Positions 52,272 to 60,287 of a stretch of DNA of 64,000 nt are shown here, in pieces. The notes below the pieces were generated by a model, which worked only from the letters and a program-made list of their open reading frames with translations, was not told the DNA's origin and searched no databases. The stretch comes from UBA1479 sp048263775. Lineage in GTDB: Bacteria > Pseudomonadota > Alphaproteobacteria > Rhodospirillales > Casp-alpha2. The translations under genes were made by a program, and so were the position numbers. The stretch is taken from contig JBLXDU010000006.1 of assembly GCA_048263775.1 (NCBI GenBank), positions 1 through 64,000 of the forward strand, given 5' to 3'. Positions within the stretch are counted from its first letter, which is position 1, and every line of letters starts with the position of its first letter.

Positions 52272-52287
52272 TTTACGTTAACGTAAA
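52272..52287. promoter_or_regulatory. Perfect 16-bp palindrome upstream of the MerR gene
   Basis: TTTACGTTAACGTAAA is a perfect palindrome, 20-35 nt before the MerR start. It probably overlaps the promoter and is the likely autoregulatory operator. From memory, similar TTACGT-containing palindromes are described for LiuR-type MerR regulators of branched-chain acyl-CoA catabolism. Confidence 0.65.
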
Positions 52288-52306
52288 CGTTAGCTACAGT
52301 TCGGCC

Positions 52307-52723
52307 ATGGCACTGGACCAGACACAATCGACCTTCGGCATCGCCGAACTGGCGCGCGAATTCGGGATCACCACCCGCGCGATCCGGTTCTACGAGGACA
52401 AGGGCCTGCTGAGCCCGGCGCGCGACGGTCAGCGCCGCGTCTACGGTTCCCGCGACCATGTGCGCCTGCGTCTGATCATGCGGGGCAAGCGGCTGGGCTT
52501 TTCGCTCGACGAGATTCGCGAAATGATTGACCTTTACGATGTCGATCCCAGCGAGGTGTCGCAACTTAAGCTGTTCATCGACAAGCTTCAGTTGCGGCGC
52601 GAACAGCTGCGCATCCAGCAGGAAGACATCGCCGAGACCCTGGCCGAACTGGACCGGCTGGAAGCCCAGTCTCAGGACCTTCTGGCCCAACGGGCGTCGG
52701 TACGCACCAAGGCCGCCGGCTGA
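52307..52723 (+). CDS. MerR-family regulator, LiuR/acyl-CoA-catabolism type
   Basis: The protein is 138 residues; the ATG at 52307 is preferred because longer frames cross the palindrome. The MerR winged-helix starts at FGIAELAREFGITTRAIRFYEDKGLLSPARDGQRRVYGSRDHVRL (about 10-55). A dimerisation coiled coil follows (QLKLFIDKLQLRREQLRIQQEDIAETLAELDRLEAQ). No metal-binding Cys is visible. It may control acyl-CoA genes such as the thiolase and LiuC-type hydratase nearby; that link is inference. Confidence 0.85.
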   Translation: MALDQTQSTFGIAELAREFGITTRAIRFYEDKGLLSPARDGQRRVYGSRDHVRLRLIMRGKRLGFSLDEIREMIDLYDVDPSEVSQLKLFIDKLQLRREQLRIQQEDIAETLAELDRLEAQSQDLLAQRASVRTKAAG

Positions 52724-52796
52724 TCCCGCCATCCCTTGTGACCAAGATTGATTTTGGGCCGCCCCTGTGAGATGGAAGGGAGCGGAGGATACATCA

Positions 52797-53624
52797 TTGC
52801 AAAATACCAAGAATACCCCCCTACGGGTCGCCATGGGCGGCCTGGGCGCTGTCGGTCTGCCGGTGGTGGAATGGCTTGATTCCGGCGAAGAGCCGGGCCT
52901 GCAACTTGTCGCCGTCTCGGCCGGTGACAAGGAACGGGCGGCCGGGCGCCTGGCCCATCTGAAGGCGCCGCCCCCGGTGATGGAGCTGGCCGAGCTGGCC
53001 GCCGTCGCCGATGTGATCGTCGAATGCGCGCCGCCGGAACACTTTCTCGACGTTTGCGGCCCGGCGGTCGAACAGGGCCGCATCCTGGTGCCGCTTTCGG
53101 TCAGCCAGCTTCTCCATCACATGGATCTGGTTGATCGGGCCCGCGAAACCGGCGCCACCATCGTCGTGCCGACGGGTGCGCTGGTCGGCCTGGACACGGT
53201 GCGTGCCGCCGCCGAAGGCAACCTGCGATCGGTCGTCATGCGCACCCACAAGCCCCCCGCCGGGTTCCAGAAAGCCCGCTGGGTGCAGGAGCAGGGCATC
53301 AACCTGATGGGACTGAACGCCCCGAAAAAGCTGTTCGAGGGCTCGGTCCGTGACGCAGCCGACAAATTCCCCGCCAACGTCAACGTGGCGGTTGCCCTGG
53401 GCCTGGCGGGGCTGGGCGTCGATGAAACGCGCTATGAAGTCTGGGCCGATCCGACGATCACCCGCAACACCCATTGGATCACCGTTGAATCCGACATCGT
53501 GCGGGTCGAAATGAATATCGCGGGCGAACCGACGGTGGAAAACCCGGCGACGGGCAAGATCGTGCCGCTCAGCATGATCGCCACCCTGCGCGGACTGGTC
53601 AGCCCGCTGCGGGTCGGGACCTAA
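52797..53624 (+). CDS. Aspartate-dehydrogenase-like NAD-dependent oxidoreductase
   Basis: The protein is 275 residues from the TTG at 52797, chosen because GGAGG lies 8 nt before it. A GTG at 52767 would add 10 residues but lacks a Shine-Dalgarno. The Rossmann motif is VAMGGLGAVGLPVVEWL (about 10-26). VPTGALVGLDTVRAAAEGNLRSVVMRTHKPP is typical of L-aspartate dehydrogenase/DUF108 proteins, which oxidise L-aspartate to iminoaspartate (NAD synthesis or degradation). Convergent with a chemotaxis gene. Confidence 0.8.
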   Translation: MQNTKNTPLRVAMGGLGAVGLPVVEWLDSGEEPGLQLVAVSAGDKERAAGRLAHLKAPPPVMELAELAAVADVIVECAPPEHFLDVCGPAVEQGRILVPLSVSQLLHHMDLVDRARETGATIVVPTGALVGLDTVRAAAEGNLRSVVMRTHKPPAGFQKARWVQEQGINLMGLNAPKKLFEGSVRDAADKFPANVNVAVALGLAGLGVDETRYEVWADPTITRNTHWITVESDIVRVEMNIAGEPTVENPATGKIVPLSMIATLRGLVSPLRVGT

Positions 53625-53632
53625 AGGAAAAA

Positions 53633-53660
53633 GGCCGCGGCAATCATGATTGCCGCGGCC
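53633..53660. terminator. Perfect 28-bp palindromic terminator between convergent genes
   Basis: A 28-bp perfect palindrome (GGCCGCGGCA arms, ATCATGAT centre) is preceded by AAAGGAAAAA on the plus strand, giving a T-rich tail for minus-strand transcription. It lies 8 nt after the oxidoreductase stop and 25 nt from the chemotaxis gene stop, so it probably acts in both directions. Confidence 0.85.
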
Positions 53661-53685
53661 CTTCGTTCGAACTCCGTTCAGATAA

Positions 53686-55416
53686 TCAGGCCGCGCGGAT
53701 GCGGTCCGCCAGTTCCGTGACCTGGTGTTTCAGGTCATTGGAATCTCGGTCCATGGTTTCCGATGCCTGCAATAGGTCACGGGCGCTGCCGCCGGTGCTT
53801 TCGGCGGCCTGGGCGACACCTGCGATGTTGCTGGATACCTCCTGCGTGCCGGCCGCGGCCTGTTCGACATTGCGGGCGATTTCCTGGGTCGCCGCCCCTT
53901 GTTCCTCTACGGCGGCGGCGATGCCGTGGGCGACATTGCTGATTTCCTCGATCACCTTGCCAATGGCCAGGATGGCCGTGACCGCGTCGTCCGTGGCCGA
54001 TTGGATTTCGGTGATCTGGGTGGATATCTCGTCCGTCGCCTTGGCGGTCTGGCTGGCCAGATTCTTGACTTCCGACGCGACCACGGCAAATCCCTTGCCG
54101 GCCTCGCCGGCGCGGGCGGCCTCGATGGTCGCGTTGAGGGCTAGCAGGTTGGTCTGCTCGGCGATGTCGCTGATGATCGCGACCACGTCGCCGATCTGTC
54201 CGGCGGCCTGGGCCAGCCCCTGAACCTTGGTGTTGGTGGCTTCGACCTCGGCCACGGCGCGCCCGGCGATCTCGGTCGAGGTGACGACCTGGCGGCCGAT
54301 CTCCGAAACGGACGACGCCAGTTCCTCGGTCGCCGAGGCTACGGTCTGGACATTGGCCGACGCCTGTTCGGAGGCGCCCGCGACGGCGTTGGACTGACTC
54401 GACGCCTGATCGGCATTGGCGCTCAGGCTGCGCGCCGATGTCTTGACCTGATCCGCTGCCGCCGACATGCGCTGGGCGATGGCGCCGATGCTGTTTTCGA
54501 TCTGGGCCGCGACATCGGCCAACATGCGGGCCTTTTCCTCGGCCGCCTTGCGGTCGGCTTCGGCCTGGGCGGCGGTTAGCCGCTTGACCTCGATCGCGTT
54601 TTCGCGGAACACGCGGACCGCGCGCGCCATCCGACCGATTTCATCCTTGTTTTCGATATAGCGGACACGGACATCGGTATTGTCCTTGGCCAGTTCGTCC
54701 ATGACCCCGGTCAATTCAATGACCGGCCGGGAGATCGACCGCGCGATAACCGTGCCGGAAACGATGCCGATCAGCAAGCCGGCCAGGGCCGTGGCGATGA
54801 GCAACTTGATGCCAAGCTGTTCATCCTTTTCCGCCTTCAGGGCTGACTGCTCGGTGAATTTTGCCAACTGCGTGAGGGCGGCGATCAGATCGGCGTCCAG
54901 CTTCTTCTGATCGGCTTCCGTTTTCGCCGTCAATTGCTTGGCTTCGTCCGATTTTCCCTCGGCGATCATCGTGAGAATGGTCTCTCCCTGCTTTTCGTAG
55001 GATTGGTGAGCCACATCGATGTCCTTGATGGCGCCGAGAAGCCGTTCGAATTCTTGTTTGGATTCGTCGGATGCCGCATGGGCGATTGCGGTTTCAATCC
55101 GCTGCAGGGCTTCTTTCAGTTCGCCCTCGACCTTGTGGCCCAGGGTGGCGAAGGCCTTGGCCAACGCATGCGGATCGGCGGGGTTGAGGTGACCGGCGCC
55201 CTTTTCGATCAGGATCGCCTGTTCCAATTGGTGAACGGTGATGCGTGTGATGATTTCCGTCAGCGGGATGTCCTGTTCGGCGATCTCGACGATCTCTTTG
55301 CCGATTTTGTTCATCTTCCATATGCCGACGGTGGCAATCGTGGCGCTGACAATCAACAGCACTGCCAGCATGGTGTAGATGCGTCGTCCGATAGATATTT
55401 GTGCAAGTATGGTCAT
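53686..55416 (-). CDS. Methyl-accepting chemotaxis protein with 4-helix-bundle sensor
   Basis: The protein is 576 residues from MTILAQISIGRRIYTML. The first membrane helix is about 14-33 and the second about 205-228. The helical periplasmic sensor (about 170 residues) and HAMP (about 230-285, MDELAKDNTDVRVRYIENKDEIGRMARAVRVF) are followed by the signalling tip IAEQTNLLALNATIEAARAGEAGKGFAVVASEVKNLASQTAKATDEIS. Its tip resembles the chemoreceptor at 45455-47479. No C-terminal CheR pentapeptide is seen. Confidence 0.92.
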   Translation of the reverse strand: MTILAQISIGRRIYTMLAVLLIVSATIATVGIWKMNKIGKEIVEIAEQDIPLTEIITRITVHQLEQAILIEKGAGHLNPADPHALAKAFATLGHKVEGELKEALQRIETAIAHAASDESKQEFERLLGAIKDIDVAHQSYEKQGETILTMIAEGKSDEAKQLTAKTEADQKKLDADLIAALTQLAKFTEQSALKAEKDEQLGIKLLIATALAGLLIGIVSGTVIARSISRPVIELTGVMDELAKDNTDVRVRYIENKDEIGRMARAVRVFRENAIEVKRLTAAQAEADRKAAEEKARMLADVAAQIENSIGAIAQRMSAAADQVKTSARSLSANADQASSQSNAVAGASEQASANVQTVASATEELASSVSEIGRQVVTSTEIAGRAVAEVEATNTKVQGLAQAAGQIGDVVAIISDIAEQTNLLALNATIEAARAGEAGKGFAVVASEVKNLASQTAKATDEISTQITEIQSATDDAVTAILAIGKVIEEISNVAHGIAAAVEEQGAATQEIARNVEQAAAGTQEVSSNIAGVAQAAESTGGSARDLLQASETMDRDSNDLKHQVTELADRIRAA

Positions 55417-55511
55417 ACGTTCCCCCGGCGCGGCCCACATTTGGGTCCGTGCTTAGCTGTTACTTGGATGGCTAGGTGTGTGAAGAGTTCCTCCCCCAAG
55501 GACGTGGAGAG

Positions 55512-55525
55512 AATACAATTGTATT
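55512..55525. promoter_or_regulatory. 14-bp palindrome AATACAATTGTATT
   Basis: Perfect palindrome, 96-109 nt upstream of the chemotaxis gene start on the minus strand and abutting the micro-ORF at 55526. It may be an operator, but the AT-rich context makes chance more likely than for the other palindromes. Confidence 0.35.
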
Positions 55526-55654
55526 ATGGAGGATTTAAAGTCTGAATTAGATCATATGGAAATGCCGATATTCGCGGCTTTGCATCTCACTGAAAGGCGG
55601 AGATTCGTTGCTGTGATTGGGGTGATCATGTGTTTTATGCATCTTTTTGTTTAA
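55526..55654 (+). CDS. Possible 42-residue micro-protein
   Basis: The small open frame begins MEDLKSELDHMEMP and ends with a hydrophobic segment (VAVIGVIMCFMHLFV) that could be a single membrane helix. It has no convincing Shine-Dalgarno (context ttgtatt-ATG) and no recognised homologue. It is listed because the flanking region is otherwise empty. Confidence 0.2.
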   Translation: MEDLKSELDHMEMPIFAALHLTERRRFVAVIGVIMCFMHLFV

Positions 55655-55928
55655 TAAAAATATTCTGATTCAATTACTTATTTGGAATGACGAATTCGTG
55701 CTGAACTCCGCAAAAGAGATGACTTTGGCGTCAATGCGGTGGATTTATTTGTCGGCGGTTTTCTTGTGTGGCTCCTAAAAATATAAAAATTGACCCCATT
55801 ATCTTGGGTTAATTTTCCTGCCAGCGAAAACCCGCCGGCATGACGTGCACCGATTGGTCTGGCGGGGGCACGTTCGATGGTGATAATGGGCACGCGGCCC
55901 CTTGGCGGCGATACGCTGCCGCAACCTA

Positions 55929-56396
55929 ATGGACATCATGACCACCGACTTCCAGCCCTTTGACGACGCCTTTGCCCAACGCGTGCGTGACAGTTTCGAC
56001 AAGCAGGGTGTTATGGGCCATATCGGTGCCCGCTTGGGCGAGGTTCGGCCCGGCTATTGCGAGATCGAACTGCCCTATTCGGACGCCGTGTCACAGCAGC
56101 ACGGGTTTTTCCACGGTGGTGTCGTCGGTACCATCGCCGACAGCGCTGGCGGGTTCGCCGCTTTCAGCCTGATGGGCCCCGGCGACGGCGTGCTGACCGT
56201 GGAATACAAGCTGAACCTGATGGCGCCCGCCGACGGGGACGAACTGATCGCCCGCGGCTATGTGGTGCGGCCGGGCAAGACCCTGACCGTCAGCCGCGCC
56301 GAAGTCGTGGTGGTCAAGAATGGCCAGGCATTGCCCTGCGCCGCCCTGCAGCAAACCTTGATGCGTGTCCAGGGCCGCGCCGACGTGGTGGGATAG
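55929..56396 (+). CDS. PaaI-family hotdog thioesterase
   Basis: The protein is 155 residues from 55929 (a second ATG is at 55938). The hotdog fold shows as SQQHGFFHGGVVGTIADSAGGFAAFSLM (HGG motif with the catalytic Asp in IADSA), then LTVEYKLNLMAPADGDELIARGYVVRPGKTLTVSRAEVVV. It hydrolyses acyl- or aryl-CoA thioesters. It starts a run of acyl-CoA metabolism genes. Confidence 0.88.
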   Translation: MDIMTTDFQPFDDAFAQRVRDSFDKQGVMGHIGARLGEVRPGYCEIELPYSDAVSQQHGFFHGGVVGTIADSAGGFAAFSLMGPGDGVLTVEYKLNLMAPADGDELIARGYVVRPGKTLTVSRAEVVVVKNGQALPCAALQQTLMRVQGRADVVG

Positions 56397-56405
56397 GGGC
56401 GACCG

Positions 56406-56798
56406 ATGAATGATCCGATGAATGAAAAGAAACGGGAAGGCGTGGCCCAGTTCATGGCCCGTTGGTGCATCGACGGCTGGAAGGGCAATATCCCCCTGAC
56501 GCGAATGTTCTGGGGAGGCGGTGCCGTGTGGTTTATCGGCTTTGCGCTCGAACGTGGGGTGGTCAACCTGTTCCGAGTGCCGCAGTCGCCTTATTTCGCG
56601 GGCGAACTTTATGTTCTCGATGGTCTGCTGCGGCTGTGTGAATGGATTTTGATGGCGTCCTTCGTGTGGTGGTGCATTGGCGTGTGGCGGTCCGTCGACC
56701 ATGAAACACCGGGTATTTGGCCGACCACGGCGCGTGGCATGGTGGCTTTGTTGGTGATCGCCAACATGGCCTCCGCATTCGTGGCGCTGTCGCGATGA
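56406..56798 (+). CDS. Hypothetical small membrane protein A of a tandem pair
   Basis: The 130-residue protein has about three membrane segments (about 34-52, 75-98, 108-128). Trp-rich features are GWKGNIPLTRMFWGGG and WCIGVWRSVDHETPGIWPTTARG. The same W-x-G...FWxxG and WR...W...RG pattern occurs in the downstream protein, so they are distant paralogues. Overlaps its partner by four bases (ATGA). Function unknown. Confidence 0.75.
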   Translation: MNDPMNEKKREGVAQFMARWCIDGWKGNIPLTRMFWGGGAVWFIGFALERGVVNLFRVPQSPYFAGELYVLDGLLRLCEWILMASFVWWCIGVWRSVDHETPGIWPTTARGMVALLVIANMASAFVALSR

Positions 56799-57232
56799 TC
56801 AACGATCAGACCCCCGTATACATCAACCTGCACGGCGGCGGCGGAATGCCCGGCGACGAGCCGCCGGAGCCGATCCTTTCCCGCTGCTGGCATGGCCGCG
56901 AGAGGCTGTGGATCGTGTTCTGGGCTTACGGCATGTTCGGTACGGGTGTCGTTCTTGCCTGTGTCCTTGCCATGATCTTCATCGGTCTGCAACTCGGCTT
57001 GGTGTTTGCGCCTCAGGATACCCAGGGCGGTTACGTCGGCGGGATCACCGGCATGGCTCTTGGCGCGGCGGTGGCGGTGCCCTACTTGATCTGGATGACG
57101 GTCAGTCTCTGGCGTTGCGCACCCAACGTTGAAAACCCTGTCTGGACCCGCCTGATGCGCGGCTGGTTGATCGCGGAATGGATCGGCCTGGCCATGGCGG
57201 GTTACAATTTCGCGCATCTTCTCAAGCTGTAA
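56795..57232 (+). CDS. Hypothetical small membrane protein B of a tandem pair
   Basis: The protein is 145 residues; the ATG at 56795 overlaps the previous stop. A soluble N-terminus (about 1-40) precedes three or so membrane segments. The shared pattern is CWHGRERLWIVFWAYG and WMTVSLWRCAPNVENPVWTRLMRG. This Trp-rich pattern is one I recall from widespread uncharacterised proteobacterial membrane proteins, but no function is known to me. It precedes the thiolase by 18 nt. Confidence 0.75.
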   Translation: MINDQTPVYINLHGGGGMPGDEPPEPILSRCWHGRERLWIVFWAYGMFGTGVVLACVLAMIFIGLQLGLVFAPQDTQGGYVGGITGMALGAAVAVPYLIWMTVSLWRCAPNVENPVWTRLMRGWLIAEWIGLAMAGYNFAHLLKL

Positions 57233-57250
57233 GAGAGGGGAGTGAATCCA

Positions 57251-58438
57251 ATGAATGAAGACCCGATCGTCATTGCCGGTACCGCGCGCACGCCCATGGG
57301 CGGGTTCCAGGGCGACCTGTCGGGTGCTCGCGCCCCGGACCTGGGCGCGGCGGCGATCAAGGCAGCACTGGCGCGTGCCGGCGTGGCGCCCGAGGCCGTC
57401 GACGAGGTCTACATGGGCATCGTGCTGCCGGCTGGACTGGGCCAGGCCCCGGCGCGCCAGGCGGCCCTCGGCGCGGGTCTTCCGACCGCCGTGCCGGCCA
57501 CCACGCTGAACAAGATGTGCGGCTCGGGCATGAAGGCCGCCATGCTGGCCCACGACGGCATTCTCGCGGGCGCTGGGGCGGTGATGGTCGCCGGCGGCAT
57601 GGAAAGCATGTCCAACGCGCCCTACCTGCTGGACAAGGCGCGGGGCGGCTACCGCATGGGCCATGGCGCCGTGCTCGACCACATGTTCCTGGACGGGTTG
57701 GAGGACGCCTACGACAAGGGCCGCCTCATGGGCACCTTCGCCGAGGATACGGCGACTCATTACCAGTTCACCCGGGATGCCCAGGACGATTTCGCCCTGA
57801 CGTCCCTGGACCGGGCCAAGACGGCAATCGAGGACGGCAGCTTCGATCCCGAAGTCACGCCGGTCACGGTCAAGACCCGCAAGGGCGAGGTTACGGTCGA
57901 ACGGGACGAACAGCCCCTGAAGGCCGCCCCGGAAAAGATCCGTACCCTGAAACCGGCCTTCGCCAAGGACGGCACGGTGACACCGGCCAATTCGTCGTCG
58001 ATTTCCGACGGGGCGGCGGCATTGGTTCTGATGCGCCGGTCCGAAGCCGAAAGGCGCGGGTTGACGCCGCTGGCCGTCATTCACGGCCATGCGACTCATG
58101 CCCATGAACCTTGCTGGTTCACCACGGCACCGGTCGGGGCTATGCAAAAGCTTGTCGACAAGGTCGGCTGGGACCTCAAGGATGTCGATCTGTTCGAAAT
58201 CAACGAAGCCTTTGCCGTCGTTACCATGGCGGCGATGCGCGATCTCGATCTGCCGCATGACAAGGTCAACGTGCACGGCGGCGCCTGCGCCCTGGGGCAT
58301 CCCATCGGTGCTTCAGGGGCCAGAATCATGGTGACCTTGCTGGCGGCGCTGGAAAAATACGGTCTGCGCAAGGGCGTCGCGTCCTTGTGCATTGGCGGCG
58401 GCGAGGCCACGGCCGTGGCCATCGAACGCATCACCTGA
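57251..58438 (+). CDS. Acetyl-CoA C-acyltransferase (thiolase)
   Basis: The protein is 395 residues from the ATG at 57251, with GAGAGGGGAG before it; a GTG 9 nt upstream is less likely. The nucleophilic Cys is C90 (LNKMCGSGMKA), with the catalytic HGGACALGHPIGASG and C-terminal LCIGGGEATAVAIE. It performs thiolytic cleavage of 3-ketoacyl-CoA or the condensation of acetyl-CoA. Substrate chain length cannot be assigned. The SDR gene follows 23 nt downstream. Confidence 0.95.
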   Translation: MNEDPIVIAGTARTPMGGFQGDLSGARAPDLGAAAIKAALARAGVAPEAVDEVYMGIVLPAGLGQAPARQAALGAGLPTAVPATTLNKMCGSGMKAAMLAHDGILAGAGAVMVAGGMESMSNAPYLLDKARGGYRMGHGAVLDHMFLDGLEDAYDKGRLMGTFAEDTATHYQFTRDAQDDFALTSLDRAKTAIEDGSFDPEVTPVTVKTRKGEVTVERDEQPLKAAPEKIRTLKPAFAKDGTVTPANSSSISDGAAALVLMRRSEAERRGLTPLAVIHGHATHAHEPCWFTTAPVGAMQKLVDKVGWDLKDVDLFEINEAFAVVTMAAMRDLDLPHDKVNVHGGACALGHPIGASGARIMVTLLAALEKYGLRKGVASLCIGGGEATAVAIERIT

Positions 58439-58461
58439 AAACAGCCGACGGGGAGGAAACC

Positions 58462-59148
58462 ATGCCGACAGTCTTCATCACCGGTGCCAACCGGGGGATC
58501 GGCCTGGAAATGGCGCGCCAATACGGGGCCGACGGCTGGACCGTCGTTGCGACCTGTCGCAATCCCATCGCACCCGGCGAACTGGCGACGATTCCGGGTG
58601 ATATCCGGGTCCACGGCCTGGACGTGGCCGACCACCGCCAGGTCGATCGCCTGGCCGGCGAGATGGCGGGCACCAAGATCGACCTGCTGATCAACAATGC
58701 GGGGGTCTACGGCGACCGCAACTACGGCTATCAGGACATCGACTACGCGGATTGGGAACAATCGTTCCGCATCAACACCATGGCGCCGCTGAAGGTTGCC
58801 GGCGCATTCCTGCCGCTGGTCGCTGCGAAAGGCGGCGGTATGATCGCCACGGTGTCGTCAGTGTTGTCGTCGATCGCGGAATCGTCACCCAATTCGGCAT
58901 CCTATGCCTACCGCACGTCGAAGGCGGCGGTGAATATGGCCATGCATGTATTCGCCGAGGAAGTGCGGGCGCAGAACGTCGCGGTGGTCCTGCTGCATCC
59001 CGGTTGGGTGCAGACCGACATGGGCGGCGCGGAGGCGGCGATTGACGCCCGGACCAGCGTCACGGGCATTCGCAAGGTTCTGGCGGATGCCGGCATGGCG
59101 GAAAGCGGGCGGCTGTTCGCCTATGACGGGCGCGAGATACCCTGGTAA
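58462..59148 (+). CDS. Short-chain dehydrogenase/reductase (SDR)
   Basis: The protein is 228 residues from the ATG preceded by GGGGAGGAAA. The cofactor motif TGANRGIG (7-14), NNAG (78-81) and catalytic Y150-x3-K154 (YAYRTSK) with upstream SSVLSS are classical SDR. The pattern resembles C-factor-like SDRs. It is followed 16 nt later by the isomerase gene, suggesting an operon with the thiolase. Confidence 0.92.
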   Translation: MPTVFITGANRGIGLEMARQYGADGWTVVATCRNPIAPGELATIPGDIRVHGLDVADHRQVDRLAGEMAGTKIDLLINNAGVYGDRNYGYQDIDYADWEQSFRINTMAPLKVAGAFLPLVAAKGGGMIATVSSVLSSIAESSPNSASYAYRTSKAAVNMAMHVFAEEVRAQNVAVVLLHPGWVQTDMGGAEAAIDARTSVTGIRKVLADAGMAESGRLFAYDGREIPW

Positions 59149-59164
59149 GACGGAGACCCACGGC

Positions 59165-59776
59165 ATGAGCAACCCAGCGCAAAAGGGCGATATCGAGTTT
59201 TATTTTGATTTTGCGTCGCCCTATGGATACCTGGCGGCGCAAAAGATCGATCAGATCGGTGAACGCTACGGTCGCCGTGTTAACTGGCACCCGATCATGC
59301 TGGGCGCCATCTTCAAGCATACAGGCAACATGCCCAACGCCGACATTGGGCTGAAGGGCGACTACATGCGCATGGACGTGCCGCGCCTGGCCAAGATGAT
59401 GGGGGCACCGTTTACCTGGCCGGAACCGTTTCCCATCGCCACCCTGGCGGCGGCACGGGCCTATTACTGGCTTTTGGATCACGATGCGGCCAAGGCCGTG
59501 CCCTTCGCCAAGGCCTGTTATCACCACTACTTCGGAAAAGGCGCTGACATTTCGGATATTCAGGAAGTCGTCCTGATCGCCGAGGAACTGGGCGTCGATG
59601 GTGCGGCCCTGGCCGAGGCCGTGACGCGAGACGACGTCAAGCAGCGGGTCAAGGACAAGACCACCGAGGCGCTGGATCTGGGCGTGTTCGGATCGCCTTA
59701 TTTCCTGATCGACGGCGAGCCGTTCTTCGGCTCCGACCGGATTTGGCAGATCGAACGGTTTCTGGGGAAGGAATAA
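59165..59776 (+). CDS. 2-Hydroxychromene-2-carboxylate isomerase (DsbA/kappa-GST fold)
   Basis: The protein is 203 residues; the start is fixed by MSNPAQKGDIEFYFDF. S18 in FDFASPYGYLAAQ is the glutathione-interacting position of the family. The end has GVFGSPYFLIDGEPFFGSDRIWQIERFL, which is diagnostic. The family isomerises chromene carboxylates in naphthalene degradation but is wider than that; here the substrate is unknown. It is followed by a rhodanese 6 nt later. Confidence 0.92.
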   Translation: MSNPAQKGDIEFYFDFASPYGYLAAQKIDQIGERYGRRVNWHPIMLGAIFKHTGNMPNADIGLKGDYMRMDVPRLAKMMGAPFTWPEPFPIATLAAARAYYWLLDHDAAKAVPFAKACYHHYFGKGADISDIQEVVLIAEELGVDGAALAEAVTRDDVKQRVKDKTTEALDLGVFGSPYFLIDGEPFFGSDRIWQIERFLGKE

Positions 59777-59782
59777 AAAGCC

Positions 59783-60187
59783 ATGAAGTTGAAAAAAGGC
59801 GTGAAGCAATTGGTCGCCGAGGCCAATGCGGAGGTCGAGACCGTGCCGGTGGCCGGTGCGGCGGCGTTGCTCGACGATCCGGGGGTGCAATTCGTCGATA
59901 TCCGTGACGTGCGCGAGCTGGAACGCGAGGGCATGGTGCCGGGCGCCTTTCATGCGCCCCGCGGGATGCTGGAATTCTGGGTCGACCCCGACAGCCCCTA
60001 CCACAAGGATGTGTTCGCATCGGGCAAGAAATTCGTTCTCTACTGTCAATCCGCCTGGCGGTCGGCCCTGGCGACCAAGGCGCTTCAGGACATGGGGCTT
60101 GAACCGGTGGCGCATGTCGAAGGGGGGTTCCGCGCCTGGAAGGAAGCAGGCCACCCGGTCGCGGAGAAAGCGTCCCGAAAGGCGTAG
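59783..60187 (+). CDS. Rhodanese-like sulfurtransferase
   Basis: The protein is 134 residues, a single rhodanese domain. FVDIRDVRELEREGMVPGAFHAPRG and the active-site loop YCQSAWRSA with C88 are visible. No signal peptide is seen, so it is cytoplasmic. It follows the isomerase by 6 nt. Confidence 0.93.
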   Translation: MKLKKGVKQLVAEANAEVETVPVAGAAALLDDPGVQFVDIRDVRELEREGMVPGAFHAPRGMLEFWVDPDSPYHKDVFASGKKFVLYCQSAWRSALATKALQDMGLEPVAHVEGGFRAWKEAGHPVAEKASRKA

Positions 60188-60287
60188 CCGTTTGGCTAGG
60201 TTGTCTCTCACCATTCGGAAAAGTTAATTTCCACATAGGTGGACGGTCTGGATCGGCGGTATATTAGTCTCGACCCTGGAGACACAC

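Larger units (their letters stand above)
55417..55928. other. 512-nt AT-rich intergenic region
   Basis: No supported long gene. It is clearly more AT-rich than the surrounding chromosome (55500-55820). A perfect 14-bp palindrome AATACAATTGTATT (55512-55525) lies just upstream of a 42-codon micro-ORF (55526-55654, not confirmed). The chemotaxis gene promoter should lie on the left. Confidence 0.6.

Noticed and set aside
56609..58300. 563-residue minus-strand ORF opposite the thiolase
   Set aside because: Shadow of the thiolase and membrane protein genes, Arg/His/Gly-rich without a domain.
60184..60197. TAGCC...GGCTA hairpin after the rhodanese gene
   Set aside because: Five-bp stem with no T-run; too weak to call a terminator.
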